DNA of 64,000 nucleotides from Leptobrachium leishanense (Eukaryota; Chordata; Amphibia; Anura; Megophryidae), in the NCBI GenBank assembly GCA_009667805.1, contig CM019064.1:379003120-379067119 (forward strand), given 5' to 3'. How positions within the stretch are numbered: the stretch's first letter is position 1; each line of letters opens with the position of its first letter. Below the pieces are notes generated by a model that saw only the letters and a list, made by a program, of their open reading frames with translations, was not told where the DNA came from and made no database searches. This document shows positions 24,190 through 34,861 of this stretch, piece by piece. A program made the position numbers and the translations under genes.

Positions 24190-26315
24190 GCAAATCAAAT
24201 CAAAATAAGCTTTATTGGCAGGACCAAATACATTTTAGCATTGCCAAAGCATATGGGGGGGGGGAGTAGTGGGACATATATATGGTGGGGAATGGGCAAG
24301 TCCATGGACATTATCAGGGGTAAGGGATAATGTGAAGGGGGATGGGGGCGAGTCCGTGTTGGGGATTTACAAGTCCAGGATCTCTCATGTTCCGCTCAGT
24401 CTGACATTCTGCGACGTATTGGGCAGATATTTTCACCGCCGGCTCCTCTTCTCCCAGTATGACGTGGAGTTTCCTCGTCTCTTCTATAGAGGTGAAGTCC
24501 GGGATGGGAGCGGAAAGTCTCTGGAAGTGAGTTTCCCTCAGTGCTGAGTACTTGGGGCACTGTAGGAGGAAGTGGACCTCATCTTCCAGGGCCTCCTGGT
24601 CACAATGCTGGCACAGTCTATTCTCCCTGGGCTTGTAGGTCTGTCTATGCCGCCCTGATTCAATTTCCAGGCTGTGGGCGCTCAGTCTGTACTGGCTCAG
24701 GATCTGTCTGTCCTTGGTCTTGTAGTACCTCCCGGTATGGGGCCAGTTTGTATTCCCTCTGTAAGAATTGGTAAATGGTGAGTTTCTTGGAGTTTGCTAT
24801 ATCATGTCTCCATTCTCTGATATAGTTTTCCCTGGAATCGTTAATTAGGGCCTTTATTTGATATTTTGTCAGGTTGCCTTCATAGGGGCTTTGGATGATC
24901 AGGGTGGATATGAGTTGTTGCAGCCCACATGGTTTGGGATGGTCCTTGTTGGCCAGTAGGGCTTTATGGTGGTATGAGTTGAGGCTGCTGATGTTTAGGT
25001 GGTCCCAGTATGATAGCGCCCTCTTCTGTACTGCAAGAAGTAAGGGGTCTGCCCAGCTCGGCCCAGCAAGCATTGTTAGAGGTGCTTGCAGAATTCCAGA
25101 TGGAATATTTCTGTTGGGCTGGTGTCCCATTTGGGTGAGTCAGGGTAGGTGATGGGGCCCCATACTTCACTGCCATAAAGGAGGATTGGAGTGATGACGC
25201 TATCAAAGATTTTAAGCCAGACTCTTAGGCTAGGGTCAGACGAACGCATTTTTCGCGTCGTCCGTGGAAAAGTGCGGTCGAACGGATGTAATTTCACGAA
25301 ATACGTGATAGCGGTCATACGATGCGCATTTTCGTCCGTGATTTTGTACGGATCATCAATAAAACACTTTTGCATCTGGACGTTATGTTGGCCGGATATT
25401 AGCAGTGTCTGACATCTCCAAATCACGCACACATGCCGCTAGCGGACGCAGTGCACTCTGTACGACCGTACTAGTGGTTTCACGTTCTCGACAAAATGCG
25501 TTCGTTTGCCACTTGCGTTGCGTGGACGAACTTTCGTGCGGCCGTTCTTCGTGTGTTCCCCGGCATTGGACGTCATTTGCTGCTAGCACGGCTGTGATTT
25601 CGTGCGGCTAAACGCACGTTAAAACTGCTTTCGTCTGACCCTAGCCTTACAGGCGGTTTTAGTTTGTAGAGGTTTCTCCTGATGGCATAGAAGGTTCTAC
25701 GCGCCTTGTCTCTTAGGGCCTCTATGGCTGGTTTGAAACTTCCCGATCGGTTTGTTTCTAGGCCGAGGTATGTGTAGCTGTTGGCTTCATCAAGAGAGCA
25801 GTCATTAAGTGTGAAACAGGAACTCTTGGTTTTTGCATTCTTCCTTTGGAAAACCATGACCTTTTTGTTTTCTTTTGGTTGATGGGTAGTGCCCATGCCG
25901 CACTGTATTTTTCCAGCACTTCCAGGCTGTCTTGTAGACCTCTCTCTGTTGGTGACAGTAATAGGAGGTCATCTGCATACAACAGGAACTTCACCTCGGT
26001 GTCATGTAGAGTTAGTCCTGGTGCTGAGGAGGATTCTAGAGCTTCAGCCAGTCCATTGATGTAGATGTTTAAAGAGGGTTGGACTTAGGCTGCAGCCTTG
26101 TCTTGACTCCACGAGCCTGCCGGAAGTACTCTGTTCTCTTCCCATTCACCTTTATGCTGCAGAAGTTCTCATGACGTCATCAAGAGCTCATATAATATGT
26201 TTTCCCTCCTATTCCACTCTCCAGTAGTTTGAGGAGCAGGCCTGGGTGCCACACTGAGTCAAAGGCCTTCTTAAAGTCCACAAAGCAAGCAAATATTTTC
26301 CCATGTTTTTTGTAT
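24190..26315 (-). mobile_element. LINE-II, 5' truncated, interrupted by a MITE
   Basis: On the - strand this encodes reverse transcriptase pieces: 'ACFVDFKKAFDSVWHPGLLL' (about 26190-26310), the catalytic 'KFLLYADDLLLLSPTERGL' (about 25930-25994), 'YTYLGLETNRSGSF', and 'VWLKIFDSVITPILLYGSEV', followed by a conserved C-terminal region to about 24300. The 3' end at 24190 carries a short TTTGAT-type repeat. Several frameshifts are present. It is a non-LTR retrotransposon different from LINE-I; the clade is uncertain. MITE-A at 25228-25646 splits it. Confidence 0.88.
25228..25646 (+). mobile_element. MITE-A copy 5 with clean TTA duplication, inside LINE-II
   Basis: This 419-bp element has inverted ends GGCTAGGGTCAGACGAACGC … CGTCTGACCCTAGCC. 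TTA is duplicated at 25225-25227 and 25647-25649. Removing the element and one TTA restores an uninterrupted LINE-II reading frame across the junction ('KLKPP' continues into 'WLKIFDS' in frame). That fixes the exact borders and the 3-bp duplication size, matching PIF/Harbinger behaviour. Confidence 0.92.
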
Positions 26316-26865
26316 CTGAAGCACAGCACAGGTGATATGATTTGCTGCTCAATGATTGCAGGATTCAGTCTGTATTTCCCCAAGGTGATCCGCAAAATCT
26401 GGCCTGGTTGAGGGTTCTGAGGAAAGGTTTGGCAACAGTGTAGAGCAACAATTCACCCCCCCCCCCGATCCTCAATTCTTTGCCATGTGGTGCCATGTTG
26501 AACTTCCAGTGACCAGTATGAGAGCGATGACACCAAATTTAACAGACCTGCTCCCCATTCACACCTGAACACTAACATGTCACATGACACCTGGGAGGGA
26601 AAATGGCTAATAGGGCCCAATTTGGACATTTTCACTTAGGGGTGTATTCCCTGTTGTTGCCAGTGGTTTAGTCATTAATGGCTGTGTGTTGAGTTATTTT
26701 GAGGGACAGCAAATTTACACTGTTATACAAGCTGTACACTCACTACTTTACATTGTAGCAAAGTGTCATTTCTTCAGTGTCACTTTTTTTGTAAATGTTA
26801 TTGTAAGTGATACTTTTGCTTTCACATTGCACTAGGACACTATTCCTAATTTAGGATGTTTTAAT

Positions 26866-27478
26866 TAGGACCCTGCGAATCATAAATTTTCGCTCGAATC
26901 GAATCGGCTGTTAGGTTCGAACTCGAATCGAATCAAAAAGTGCTGTTTCGCGTACAAAAAACCCATGGATAGGTATGCTTTGTTTGTGCATACAGGTTCA
27001 GCTAATGTTACAGCTGCAAACAGATGGGCTTAATATACTAGCCTATAGCTACAGAGCAGACCGTGACCCCCATATAATTATTATCTCCCACACAGAGCAG
27101 TGGTAATATAAGAGCCCCCAGGATCACCCCCCCCGGCGGCCATCTTATCTTCTGGCTTCCTGCAAAAGAAGCATAATATAAACCTGACACTCAGGGATAC
27201 TGATACAGTATTTAATTTTATTATACTCACCACCATCCAAACATGGCTCCTGCTCTCTCCTCTGTCCTCCAAACATGACCAGAGCTCCAGACTCCAGCTC
27301 CTCTTCACACTGCAGCCTCCTCTGTGAACCTTGGGGTGGGCAGGGCCTAGCAGTGTGCTGAGTGTCTGGGAGGCATGCTGCCATGTGATAGATTCAAAAT
27401 TTTTTCGACTCTACCTGCAAATTCGAATCGCATTTGACCAGCGATTCGAATCGGATTTCGAAGCTTTGCAGGTCCCTA
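26866..27478. mobile_element. hAT MITE, 613 bp, perfect 8-bp duplication
   Basis: GTTTTAAT is duplicated at 26858-26865 and 27479-27486. The ends are TAGGACCCTGC (left) and GCAGGTCCCTA (right). Subterminal regions are rich in CGAATCGAATC-type repeats in inverted orientation (left 26890-26935, right 27415-27465). The 8-bp duplication and TAGGG-like ends are known hAT features. The interior (27000-27350) is non-coding. Confidence 0.9.
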
Positions 27479-27486
27479 GTTTTAAT

Positions 27487-28242
27487 AGCATCCTTGATGG
27501 ACTCTAAGGATTGCTGAGGAAGGCTTTTGAAGCGGAAACGAGTCTCCGCATCTGTTTTCTAGTGATATCTTTTATCCATTGTTATTCTGAATAAATTAAA
27601 TTAAAATTTTAAATTGGCCTGTCCTTGTATTTGATGCGCATAATCTCCAGCAGCAGAAGGCTCTGCATCCACTGCAAGAGGGGATTCATGGCACTTCAGG
27701 ATGTATCCATATGGAACATCTAATTGGTGAGTGCAACCGTTAACAGTGCACATGATTTAATGGCCTTGCTGTACTTCTCTATGGGAGCGCCGTTTCTCTG
27801 TATTCTGTTTTATTTCAAGTACCCTGCACCAATAAAGGGGCGCAACCCTCTATTTGGCCAGATGTCCCGGTTCTGGGAAGCAGGTGCCTATCAGGCTCGA
27901 GTCTAGGGAATATGCGGAGAAGACGGGAGGATCACACTCCAGTACCCCTTAAGTACTACTGGATATTTTTCTTTTTCTCCACTGAACTTTATCACTCTTG
28001 GGATTCAGACACCATTATTCACTGTGATTTCATAATGATCTGGACTTTTTTCTGCATTGTTGCATGCATGCTCTTTATGATTCATAATTGTAGCACATAT
28101 GTGATATGTGAACTCACTGGTATAGCAACCGTGTGCACGTGTTATATATTTTTTTTTTCTTATCTCAAGATTTTGCTGTTTTTCTTGTACCTTATTGCAT
28201 CTCTGGACAGTGTTCATATTTATTCACATGTTTAGAACATAC
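27487..28242. other. Unassigned; repeat-like but unidentified
   Basis: The stretch at 27510-27620 ('GAGGAAGGCTTTTGAAGCGG…AAACGAG') resembles the 'GAGGAAGCG…AAACGC' motif inside the palindrome at 40319-41412. This suggests a fragment of a related element. The remainder is AT-rich without exon signals. Confidence 0.4.
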
Positions 28243-28250
28243 GGTCAGGG

Positions 28251-28681
28251 TAGGGCTGTGCAATTAATTGCAATCGCAATCGAATCGCGATTTCCAACCC
28301 TGCAATTTCTAAATCGCATAAGGCTGCAATTTTCGGCTCCGTTAACTTCCGGCGGCATGGTGCTTTGGGCGCTCGCAGGGGGAACCACGTGACGAGCCAC
28401 GTTCTCGTGGCTCGTCACATGGTTCCCCCAGGCGAGCGCCCAAGCTCCATGTCGCCAGAAGTTAACAGGGAGCCGAACACGTGGCGCACAGAGGTGAGCT
28501 GGGGCAGTATATCCATGTGCTGGGGCAGTATATCCATGTGCTGAATACTGAATACATTTAGAATGTATGTAGCATGTTTGAAAAAGCAAAAACAATTGGC
28601 TAAATCGCAAATAAAATCGCAATCGCATTATTCATTCAAGAAATCGCAATATGATTATTTTGTCAATATTGCACAGCCCTA
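28251..28681. mobile_element. hAT MITE, 431 bp, with central GC palindrome
   Basis: GGTCAGGG is perfectly duplicated at 28243-28250 and 28682-28689. The ends are TAGGGCTGTGCAAT and ATTGCACAGCCCTA. Subterminal TCGCAATCG-type motifs repeat on both sides. The centre (about 28334-28468) is a long GC-rich inverted repeat: GGCTCCGTTAACTTC…CACGTGACGAGCCACG pairs with CGTGGCTCGTCACATGG…GAAGTTAAC. A 26-bp tandem pair (GGGGCAGTATATCCATGTGC) sits at 28500-28545. Classified as hAT from duplication size and ends. Confidence 0.92.
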
Positions 28682-28685
28682 GGTC

Positions 28686-28818
28686 AGGGTTATTCAATCT
28701 AGACCAAATAGTTGATTTGGAAAGAGATGAATGGGAGAATTTTTCTGGTTTGTCTATTTTGACCTAGAATACTCACTTCTCCTGGTTTTATAAAGGATTT
28801 TACCAGGAAGGAATAACC
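28686..28818. mobile_element. MITE-H copy 3, rearranged
   Basis: It starts GGGTTATTCAATC, carries TTTGGAAAGAGATGAATGGG and TATTTTGACCTAGAATAC as in the copy at 63017, and ends GGAATAACCCTG. Near the end is a short piece of LINE-I tail (TTTATAAAGGATTTTACCAGG at about 28788-28810). The upstream hAT element inserted at its left edge. Confidence 0.65.
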
Positions 28819-28826
28819 CTGTAAAT

Positions 28827-28972
28827 CCGTGGTCCTCAAGTACCCCCAACAGGCAAGGTTTGGCAGATATCTGAAGCACAGGTGATTGCAGGATTCAGTC
28901 TGCATTTCCCCAAGGCTATCCTTAAAACCTGGCCTGTTAGGGGAACTTGTGGACCACAGTTGGGAACCACTG
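28827..28972. mobile_element. hAT MITE family G, 146 bp
   Basis: CTGTAAAT is duplicated at 28819-28826 and 28973-28980. The ends are CCGTGGTCCTCAAGTACCCC and GTTGGGAACCACTG. The interior GCAGATATCTGAAGCACAGG is shared with copies at 24135, 34032 and 36273. The perfect 8-bp duplication supports hAT mobilisation. Confidence 0.85.
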
Positions 28973-28980
28973 CTGTAAAT

Positions 28981-30645
28981 CATCCTTGTATCAATTTATC
29001 ACACTCGTGCCTACACTATACCTAGGGCTTTTTAGCAGGGGGTACTCGGTACCGGCACCTCACCACCAGCCAGAACTAACCGAGCATGATGCTCCTCCTT
29101 CCTCACTTCCGATTGTCAGTGTATGTAGGGACCGATAACAACCCCCCCCCCAGTAAGTGACAAGGGAGGGCTGCTCTCCCTCTGCAGATGCTAAAACTTT
29201 GAACAGCATGGGGAGGGGGGTGCAACATGTTTACACATCTGGCCAGAGCTGCGGAGTGATCAGAGGAGCTGGCACTGTAAGGCGGTAGTGAGTTTTATTG
29301 CTGTAGAGCTCATACACACTGCGCATTACTGAGTTTTATTGCTGTGGAGTTAATACATACTCAGCAAAACTGAGTTTCATTGCTGTGGTGCTCACAAATG
29401 CTAGGGGATATCCACTCAGTGCCAACGGCCCTGCAATACAGATTTTTCTTGCAACAGAGGCACTTAGTGGATAACCCCCATAGGGTTACAACAATAGTTT
29501 TAGTTCATTTAAAGGAACACAGTATTAAAAAATATGGTTCCTTTTTATAGTGTCTCTTAAGTGAACAACTCATGTTTGAGGACATGAAAATAGTCATAAT
29601 CAGTTTTTCCCTGGGCGTAAGTACCCCCCACCTATTTTTCCAGGAAAAAAAAGGACTGACTACACCTATACCTTTTTTAGAACTTCATTGGGGGGGGGGG
29701 GGTTCGAATCTATACATGCATGCATTTTTCTTAAACCACACAACTGAGAAACAGATTTTAAATCTTGGATTGTTATTGTCAGAAACATGCTTCTAACAAA
29801 GCTATATTGGACCACATCCTGACTTCTAAAACTTGCTTAAATCTCTCAAACATAATTGCCAAGAGCACCTAGTTTGGCATAGTATGATGCATTTTAAATC
29901 CAGAGAAATATCCCTTTTGTAGATACGGTAATGATTTTTGATCCTGTTCTTCTTACACCACATTTTGAGCCCTTGCTGAAGTATTTCTACTACAGCTGTA
30001 GGAACCCCTGGCAGGACCTTGGTGGTTTGGCAGAATGCTTTGTTTTTTGTGGCTAGTAACACAAGGGATGATACGTGTTCATGTTGGCTGGATTACAGTT
30101 TTGTAGGGACTGATGCCGAGAGATGACAACCAGACAGAACCGAAGAGATTCCCTGGTTCCTCCCTTTTATTTAGAAGCATCCGTATTCCATTTTTCTTCA
30201 ATAGTTTGTCCTCAGGTGACCTTTAGATGGAACTGACCTATTCATATTCTTTTTTGCCATATCATATCCCCATATATCATCACATGGACAGATGTTGCCA
30301 TGCACATTTTTCTTTATGTATAAAGCTATAGAATTTGTTGATACACTTAACTACAACTTGGAAGAAAAAAAAAATCTCTCATAGCTAGGGCTGAGTGATT
30401 TTCCTAATTTTTTTTTTTAAAATTTCTTTTTCCCCTCCACAATTTCTGGTATGGTCACTCGGTCAATTTAGCCTAAAGTCCTCTTACATAAAAATAAATT
30501 GCTGTAAGGATCGACCTCAAGCTCTCTAATTGTAACAAAAATCAGGAAATCCAAGCCCTTACAGTGCTAAAAACTTCACATGTCTGTAGAGACTGATGGG
30601 GAAAATAGTCCACATATTTATCACTTTTTCCATGCTTTGTAGCTG
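28981..30645. other. Unassigned; partial repeat remnants
   Basis: A motif at about 29605-29655 (CCCTGGGCGTAAGTACCCCC…TTTTTCCAGG) repeats the one at 7655-7705. 29280-29400 has a loosely repeated block (GAGTTTTATTGCTGTGGAG, about 60 bp period, three units). A G run lies at about 29690-29702. No exon was recognised. Confidence 0.45.
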
Positions 30646-30649
30646 TTAA

Positions 30650-31250
30650 ACCTAGATCTTTGTGTACATTTTACAAAATTTTATCTTTTGGCCCCCACAT
30701 CAAAAAACTCTCTTCTAAAATTTATCCCAAACTAGGTGCCCTGTACAGAAACAAATCCTGCCGGAGCCCGCGGTAAGAAAGATTGTACAACAAATGCTGG
30801 TCACTGAATACGGAGATGTATGCAGCTGCCCCGCAAACGCACCTTCATAAACTTACTACATTGTATAACGCGTTCTGTCACTTTGCTACAATGTAACTAC
30901 ATGACCCACCATTGTGGCTTCTTAAAAGGGCTAAACTGGAATCCAAACTCCAGACTCGCCATTCACCTTTCCAACCTGGTGTTTGAGATTTTCTGGGAAG
31001 CTCCCACCCTATCTGAATAGACTGCTTCCTCCAGCAGTTCCCTCATCCTATAACCTCCGATCCAGGACCTGCACCTTACTTGCATTACCACAATATAAAA
31101 AGCGTCTCGATCCTTCTTTTCCTACAGAGCACCGCAATTATGGAATAACCTCCCAGACGCCATCAATTCTTCCCCCAGTCTAAAGTCACTTAAGAGATCT
31201 CCATTAAAATACCGCGTTACAGAATGCACCTGTAAACATGTAACATGGGG
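30650..31250 (+). mobile_element. LINE-I C-terminal fragment
   Basis: The + strand matches the antisense copy at 54343-57580 in order: 'LYPKLGALYRNKSCRSP', a block containing CTACATTGTATAACGC, then 'SSYNLRSRTCTLLALPQYKK' and 'EHRNYGITSQTP'. It ends CACCTGTAAACATGTAACAT. Stops and frameshifts are present. The terminal tail with CTTCCTGGTAAAATCC is missing. Confidence 0.8.
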
Positions 31251-31599
31251 AATATATTTGCCAATCCCTGAATTCCAGAGTAATGTGATGCAATGATACC
31301 TTTTTATCTTGTACTAACCTGATACATAAATTCAATATTTGGCGTTTTTCAGACGTCCGATAACTGCTTCAGAGACTCCAATTATCACACATAATGGTGA
31401 CAATTCGCTAAATGAAGAATTCACATTTTCGGCGAAATTAATTTTCCTGAAATGACAAAAACCAAAGTATCTAAAAATGACTAGACCCTTTAGATTCTAA
31501 CTTCAATAATAACCCCTAAAATGGCATTTAAAGTATGGAAATATTATAAAAATAGCCAACCCATTAACCCCTAAAATGCCAGTAACCAAGGGAAAACAT

Positions 31600-31770
31600 T
31601 AAATTTATACACACTGAGGCATGTAGCCTCTCCTTAGATTGTAAGCTCTCAAGCAGGGTCTTCTCTCCTACTGTTGTGTGTGTAATGTATAGGTATATTG
31701 TTTGGGCTCTCCCATTGTACAGTGCTATGGAACTTGTTGGCACTTTTATAAATGCTTGTAACTGTAGCCT
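31600..31770 (+). repeat. LINE tail fragment
   Basis: 'CTTAGATTGTAAGCTCTC…GTACAGTGCTATGGAACTTG…GGCACTTTTATAAATGC' is the same 3' tail as at 2930-3040. It is only a 3' remnant. Confidence 0.65.
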
Positions 31771-31910
31771 ACCCAAAAACCTATAAAACGCCATTAATCA
31801 AAGAGAAAAATGTATACTGTGAGGGATGAAGCCTGCCCATTAACCCTTAATCTACAACTAAACTAAGACCAAAATTAAAGTAATACACTGTAATATGGTC
31901 TAACCATTAA

Positions 31911-32030
31911 CCCTTTCACTGCTGAGCTATTTCAAACATGTGAAAAGTTGCGCTTTATTTATGATCTGTATTTTACACTGAATATGGTCATGTTGGGTAT
32001 CGTTGGTAAGGCTAGCCTCTGCCCTTTCAG
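31911..32030 (+). mobile_element. piggyBac-like element, left end only
   Basis: TTAA (31907-31910) is followed by CCCTTTCACTGCTGAGC, the same terminus as at 4090 and 16714. 'GTCATGTTGGGTATCGTTGG' then resembles the first internal hairpin arm of those copies. No right end was found, so it is truncated near 32030. Confidence 0.65.
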
Positions 32031-32884
32031 TTTCCTCAATCTGTCACGTACAACACTCGGACAGATACAGTGGTCTGGGGTGGGGGCAAGGAATAACCTA
32101 GGGGGCCCTAGCCCCCATCTAGTGATGCCTATGCACATAACCCCCATTCTACTGGAATGTGTGCAGAATCAAGCTAGCTATGGACGCATCCTCATAATAC
32201 ATTACAGATGTGGCATGACCTACCTCTTTCTTGGTTCATGACGAGGTGTCTTGCCCTGGCAATGTGAAATGCTTTGCGTTGGGGTCATGCACGCCACGTC
32301 TAAATGGAATTTATTTGTCCCTTGGTTGCAGACCCTGGTGCCCCTGTTTGCATCTGTCGCTGTTGTGTGTATGTTGGCAGTGTTCTGCGTTTTGGAGCCA
32401 TTCCCAGCCAAATATGTTTTTGTTACGAAGACTTTAACTCCGCCGCTACGAGAGTTTACCGTTGTATACTGACATTCTGTGACACTTGTTACTCTACGGT
32501 AACGAAGGGGTTTATGCCTCCATCCACAGAGCGGGAAAGTACAGGTTAATTGGTTTAGCTAATGGTTTGCCAGGAATCTCTAATCGAGCAGATTTTCTTT
32601 TGTGCAGGGTAGGAAAATGTATTCCCCCCCCCCCTTTTTAAACTTTGTCCTGGTTGTATGTGCATTGTGAGATTTATGAAAAGAAAATAACTTTGTCCTC
32701 AAATGATTGTGTACTTTCAAACAGTAAAATAATCACATCCTCTCCAGATATCCACCATAAAATGTTATCTGTAAACAATGATTATTCTATAGATCTGATG
32801 TAATATTTGAACAATGCGTTTTTTGGCAAATGCAGTTCATCTTGCCGGCACCCCCACCCTTTCTTGTTCTCAATGTCTCTTAAA
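32031..32884. other. Unassigned non-coding stretch
   Basis: A C run lies at about 32624-32633. Open frames here lack domains. No transposon ends or exons were recognised. Confidence 0.45.
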
Positions 32885-32996
32885 GGGACACTACCACGTG
32901 CATGAAGTGTAACTAGATTACTTGTGCATTACAAATAAAATCACTTTATAAAACACATGCTGTTTCTGTTCTCTTGTCTGAAGTAATTGCATTTAA

Positions 32997-33300
32997 CCTC
33001 CCCTGGCGGTATTCCCAAGTGTGACTCGGGGTTAAATTTCAGTGCTGAAAAACCGTAACCCTGAGCCACACTCGGGCTGATACATACCTGTCCCCGATGT
33101 ATTTCTGCAGTCACCTCCGACCAGTGTCCTGCTTCCCTCCCTGCGACCGGAAGCGGGAAACTGATCGGACGGAGGTGACTGTGGGAGGACATCGAGAGAG
33201 AATGCAGGGACAGGTATATATCAGGCCGAATGTGGCTCAGGGTTACTGTTTTCGGCATGGAAATTTAACCTCGCGCCACACTCGAATACCGCCAGGGAGG
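32997..33300. mobile_element. 304-bp MITE, CCTCCCTGGCGGTATTC ends
   Basis: It begins CCTCCCCTGGCGGTATTC after TTAA (32993-32996) and ends GAATACCGCCAGGGAGG followed by TGAA. The interior is a long imperfect inverted repeat (…GTGACTCGGGGTTAAATTTC / GAAATTTAACCTCGCGCCAC…). The TTAA/TGAA flanks suggest a TTAA-targeting (piggyBac-like) element with one mutated flank. Absence of this block from the sister repeat at 44780-45190 supports insertion. Confidence 0.78.
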
Positions 33301-33429
33301 TGAAAATGTACCGTTTGACAAAGTAAAAAGGAAAAATAAGGTCCAGGTTCTGTTCTCTTGTGTTTTTTTTTTTTTCTCCCACGATGCAACACTTGGCAAA
33401 AGCTTTGCTTTGTGACTCATGCTCAGGTG

Positions 33430-33752
33430 TGAACCCAGCCTAAACAAATTTCATATGCTCGTTTTTTTTCAGGTGTTTGAAGCCAGCGTTCATTGGCACG
33501 TTTTCTATAACGCAAACGCAGATAACGGCGCGTTTACTCTGCAATCTCTATGGCCGTGAACGCGCTGTAATACGCCCCAAAGACGCTCCTGTACTTCTTG
33601 GGCCGTAGGGCTTTTTACAGCGTGTTCCTACACGCTATAAAACGCCCTGGTGTGAGCGGGCCCTATAGGAATTCATGGGATTTCCATGTTGGGGTGTTTT
33701 TACAGCGGGTAGGAAAGCTCTGTAAAACGCCCAGGTGTGAACGGGCCTTAAT
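33430..33752. repeat. Insert with GTGTGAACGGGCC motifs
   Basis: Three GTGTGARC(G/C)(G/C)GCC-like motifs occur at about 33429, 33650 and 33735. TACAGCG / CGCTATAAAACGC elements lie between them. This block is missing from the sister repeat at 44780-45190. It is probably a CpG-rich MITE copy, but I could not define inverted termini. Confidence 0.5.
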
Positions 33753-34031
33753 CTACAATATTTACTGATTAATGAGGTGGAGAGAATGTTTAGATCCAGC
33801 AGCAGGAGGGTATTGTTCTCCAGGCCACCTGAGATGACGGGAGCTTAAATTTCTAATCCACCCCCCCCCAGGTGATGTGCTTTGAATACATCCCACACAC
33901 TACAATGAGGTGACGCTGCTGCTGGGCCCATAGACTCCCCTCTGGCCAAAACCACAGAGTGAGGAGTGGACCACTTGCCCTTGTGCACACTCCTGAATCC
34001 ACAACTGTATATAGACCTGACAAAGTCTATG

Positions 34032-34209
34032 CAAGGGTTTCTTAAACCTGTCTTTGGGACCCCCAACCAGGCCAGGTTTTCCAGATATCTGAAGCACAGC
34101 TGATAGGATTTGCTGCTCAGTGATTGAAGTATTCAGTCTGCATTTCCCCAAAGTTATCTGCAAAATCTGGCCTGGTTGGGGGTCCCGAGGACAAGTTGAA
34201 GAAACACTG
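34032..34209. mobile_element. hAT MITE family G
   Basis: It runs from (C)AAGGGTTTCTTAAACCTGTC to TTGAAGAAACACTG, with inner inverted blocks AACCAGGCCAGGTTTTCCAG / ATCTGGCCTGGTTGGGGG. It is flanked by GTCTATG on both sides (34025-34031, 34210-34216), consistent with a slightly decayed 8-bp duplication. Confidence 0.8.
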
Positions 34210-34253
34210 GTCTATGGAAGTGCTCCAGCTGGGAAAGGGGCAGATATTCTGGC

Positions 34254-34347
34254 AAAACACCTAACCGTACATACTCGCCACCCAGGACATACTTGAAAAC
34301 AAGCAATCTTAATGTATCCTTCCTGGTAAAATACTTTCTCAAAAAAA
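34254..34347 (+). mobile_element. SINE 3' fragment
   Basis: It contains ACACCTAACCGTACATACTC, GCCACCCAGGACATACTTG and AATGTATCCTTCCTGG, which are the body and tail of the SINE that is complete at 47357-47560. The tRNA-like head is missing. Confidence 0.7.
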
Positions 34348-34861
34348 AAATATGAATCCTGATGTCCAATCACTGGACTGCAAAGTTTTTTTTTCGTTTT
34401 TTTTTGTCTTGCAAATATATATTGTACAGTAGAATAGGGATTCTAAAATTGTATTTATTCCTGGACCACTGTAGATGGGAAAGTCTGTTTCGGTCACCCA
34501 GGATCTAGTGTCCTGAGACATTCCTGAATTTCCCCACGCCTGCACTGTTGTACTTCTACTTGGATTTCATTGGAGACTCCGACTTTGGGCCAAGATGCAT
34601 TGCATAGTCTTCCAAATACATCCGTAAGTTGAGCTTCCTGTATGTTATCCTCAACCATGGTCCAGTGAGAATCTGCCATGTCTCTAGTAAATATTGTGGT
34701 TGGCAGGCATCTTCAGTGTTGGTGTTTTCTAATGACGTAGAAGCATCCCAGGAGCTTGCGCATTTAGAGTTTTTTTTTTTTTTTTTTTTTTTTAACATCT
34801 AAGCGTATTGGGTCAGAATCATAAAAAAAACCAACAATTTTATACAAATTAAAAACAAAAT

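Larger units (their letters stand above)
24135..26440. mobile_element. hAT-type MITE (family G) split by a LINE
   Basis: The left half, 24135-24189, begins CAGTGTTTCCCAAACCTGTC. The right half, 26316-26440, contains TATCTGAAGCACAGC, CTGGCCTGGTTGAGG and the inverted end. Together they match the intact family G copies at 34032-34209, 36273-36447 and 28827-28972, which are 146-178 bp long. The extra 2.1 kb is LINE-II. The host sequence is the Tc1 transposase. I could not see a clean 8-bp duplication at this copy. Confidence 0.8.
22611..26833 (-). mobile_element. Tc1-like transposon carrying four later insertions
   Basis: The left inverted repeat begins TACCGTATCTCTCAGAAG at 22611. The right repeat (about 26640-26833) carries the complementary TGTGTTGAGTTATTTTGAGG and TACAAGCTGTACACTCACTA blocks, and its outermost end is decayed. 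Between them on the - strand are remnants of a Tc1 transposase. Removing the inserted elements (LINE-I 22678-23090; hAT 24135-26440, which contains LINE-II and a MITE) leaves about 1.5 kb, the usual size for Tc1. This family is widespread in fish, lampreys and frogs. Confidence 0.9.
32885..33930 (+). repeat. Old dispersed repeat with two later insertions
   Basis: Blocks here (GGGACACTACCACGTGCATG…, ATTACAAATAAAATCAC…, GGTCCAGGTTCTGTTCTCTTG…, TGAGGTGGAGAGAATG…, GTGATGTGCTTTGAATACATC) occur in the same order and orientation at 44780-45190. The second copy spans only about 410 bp. The extra length here is explained by inserts at 32997-33300 and about 33430-33752. The repeat family is unknown. 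Confidence 0.75.

Noticed and set aside
25076..25994. YADD-containing open frames as possible host genes or a retrovirus
   Set aside because: The motif and its neighbours are those of a non-LTR retrotransposon reverse transcriptase. There are no LTRs, protease or envelope, and frames are broken.
28334..28468. Regulatory palindrome
   Set aside because: It lies inside a hAT MITE with a perfect 8-bp duplication, so transposon origin explains it.
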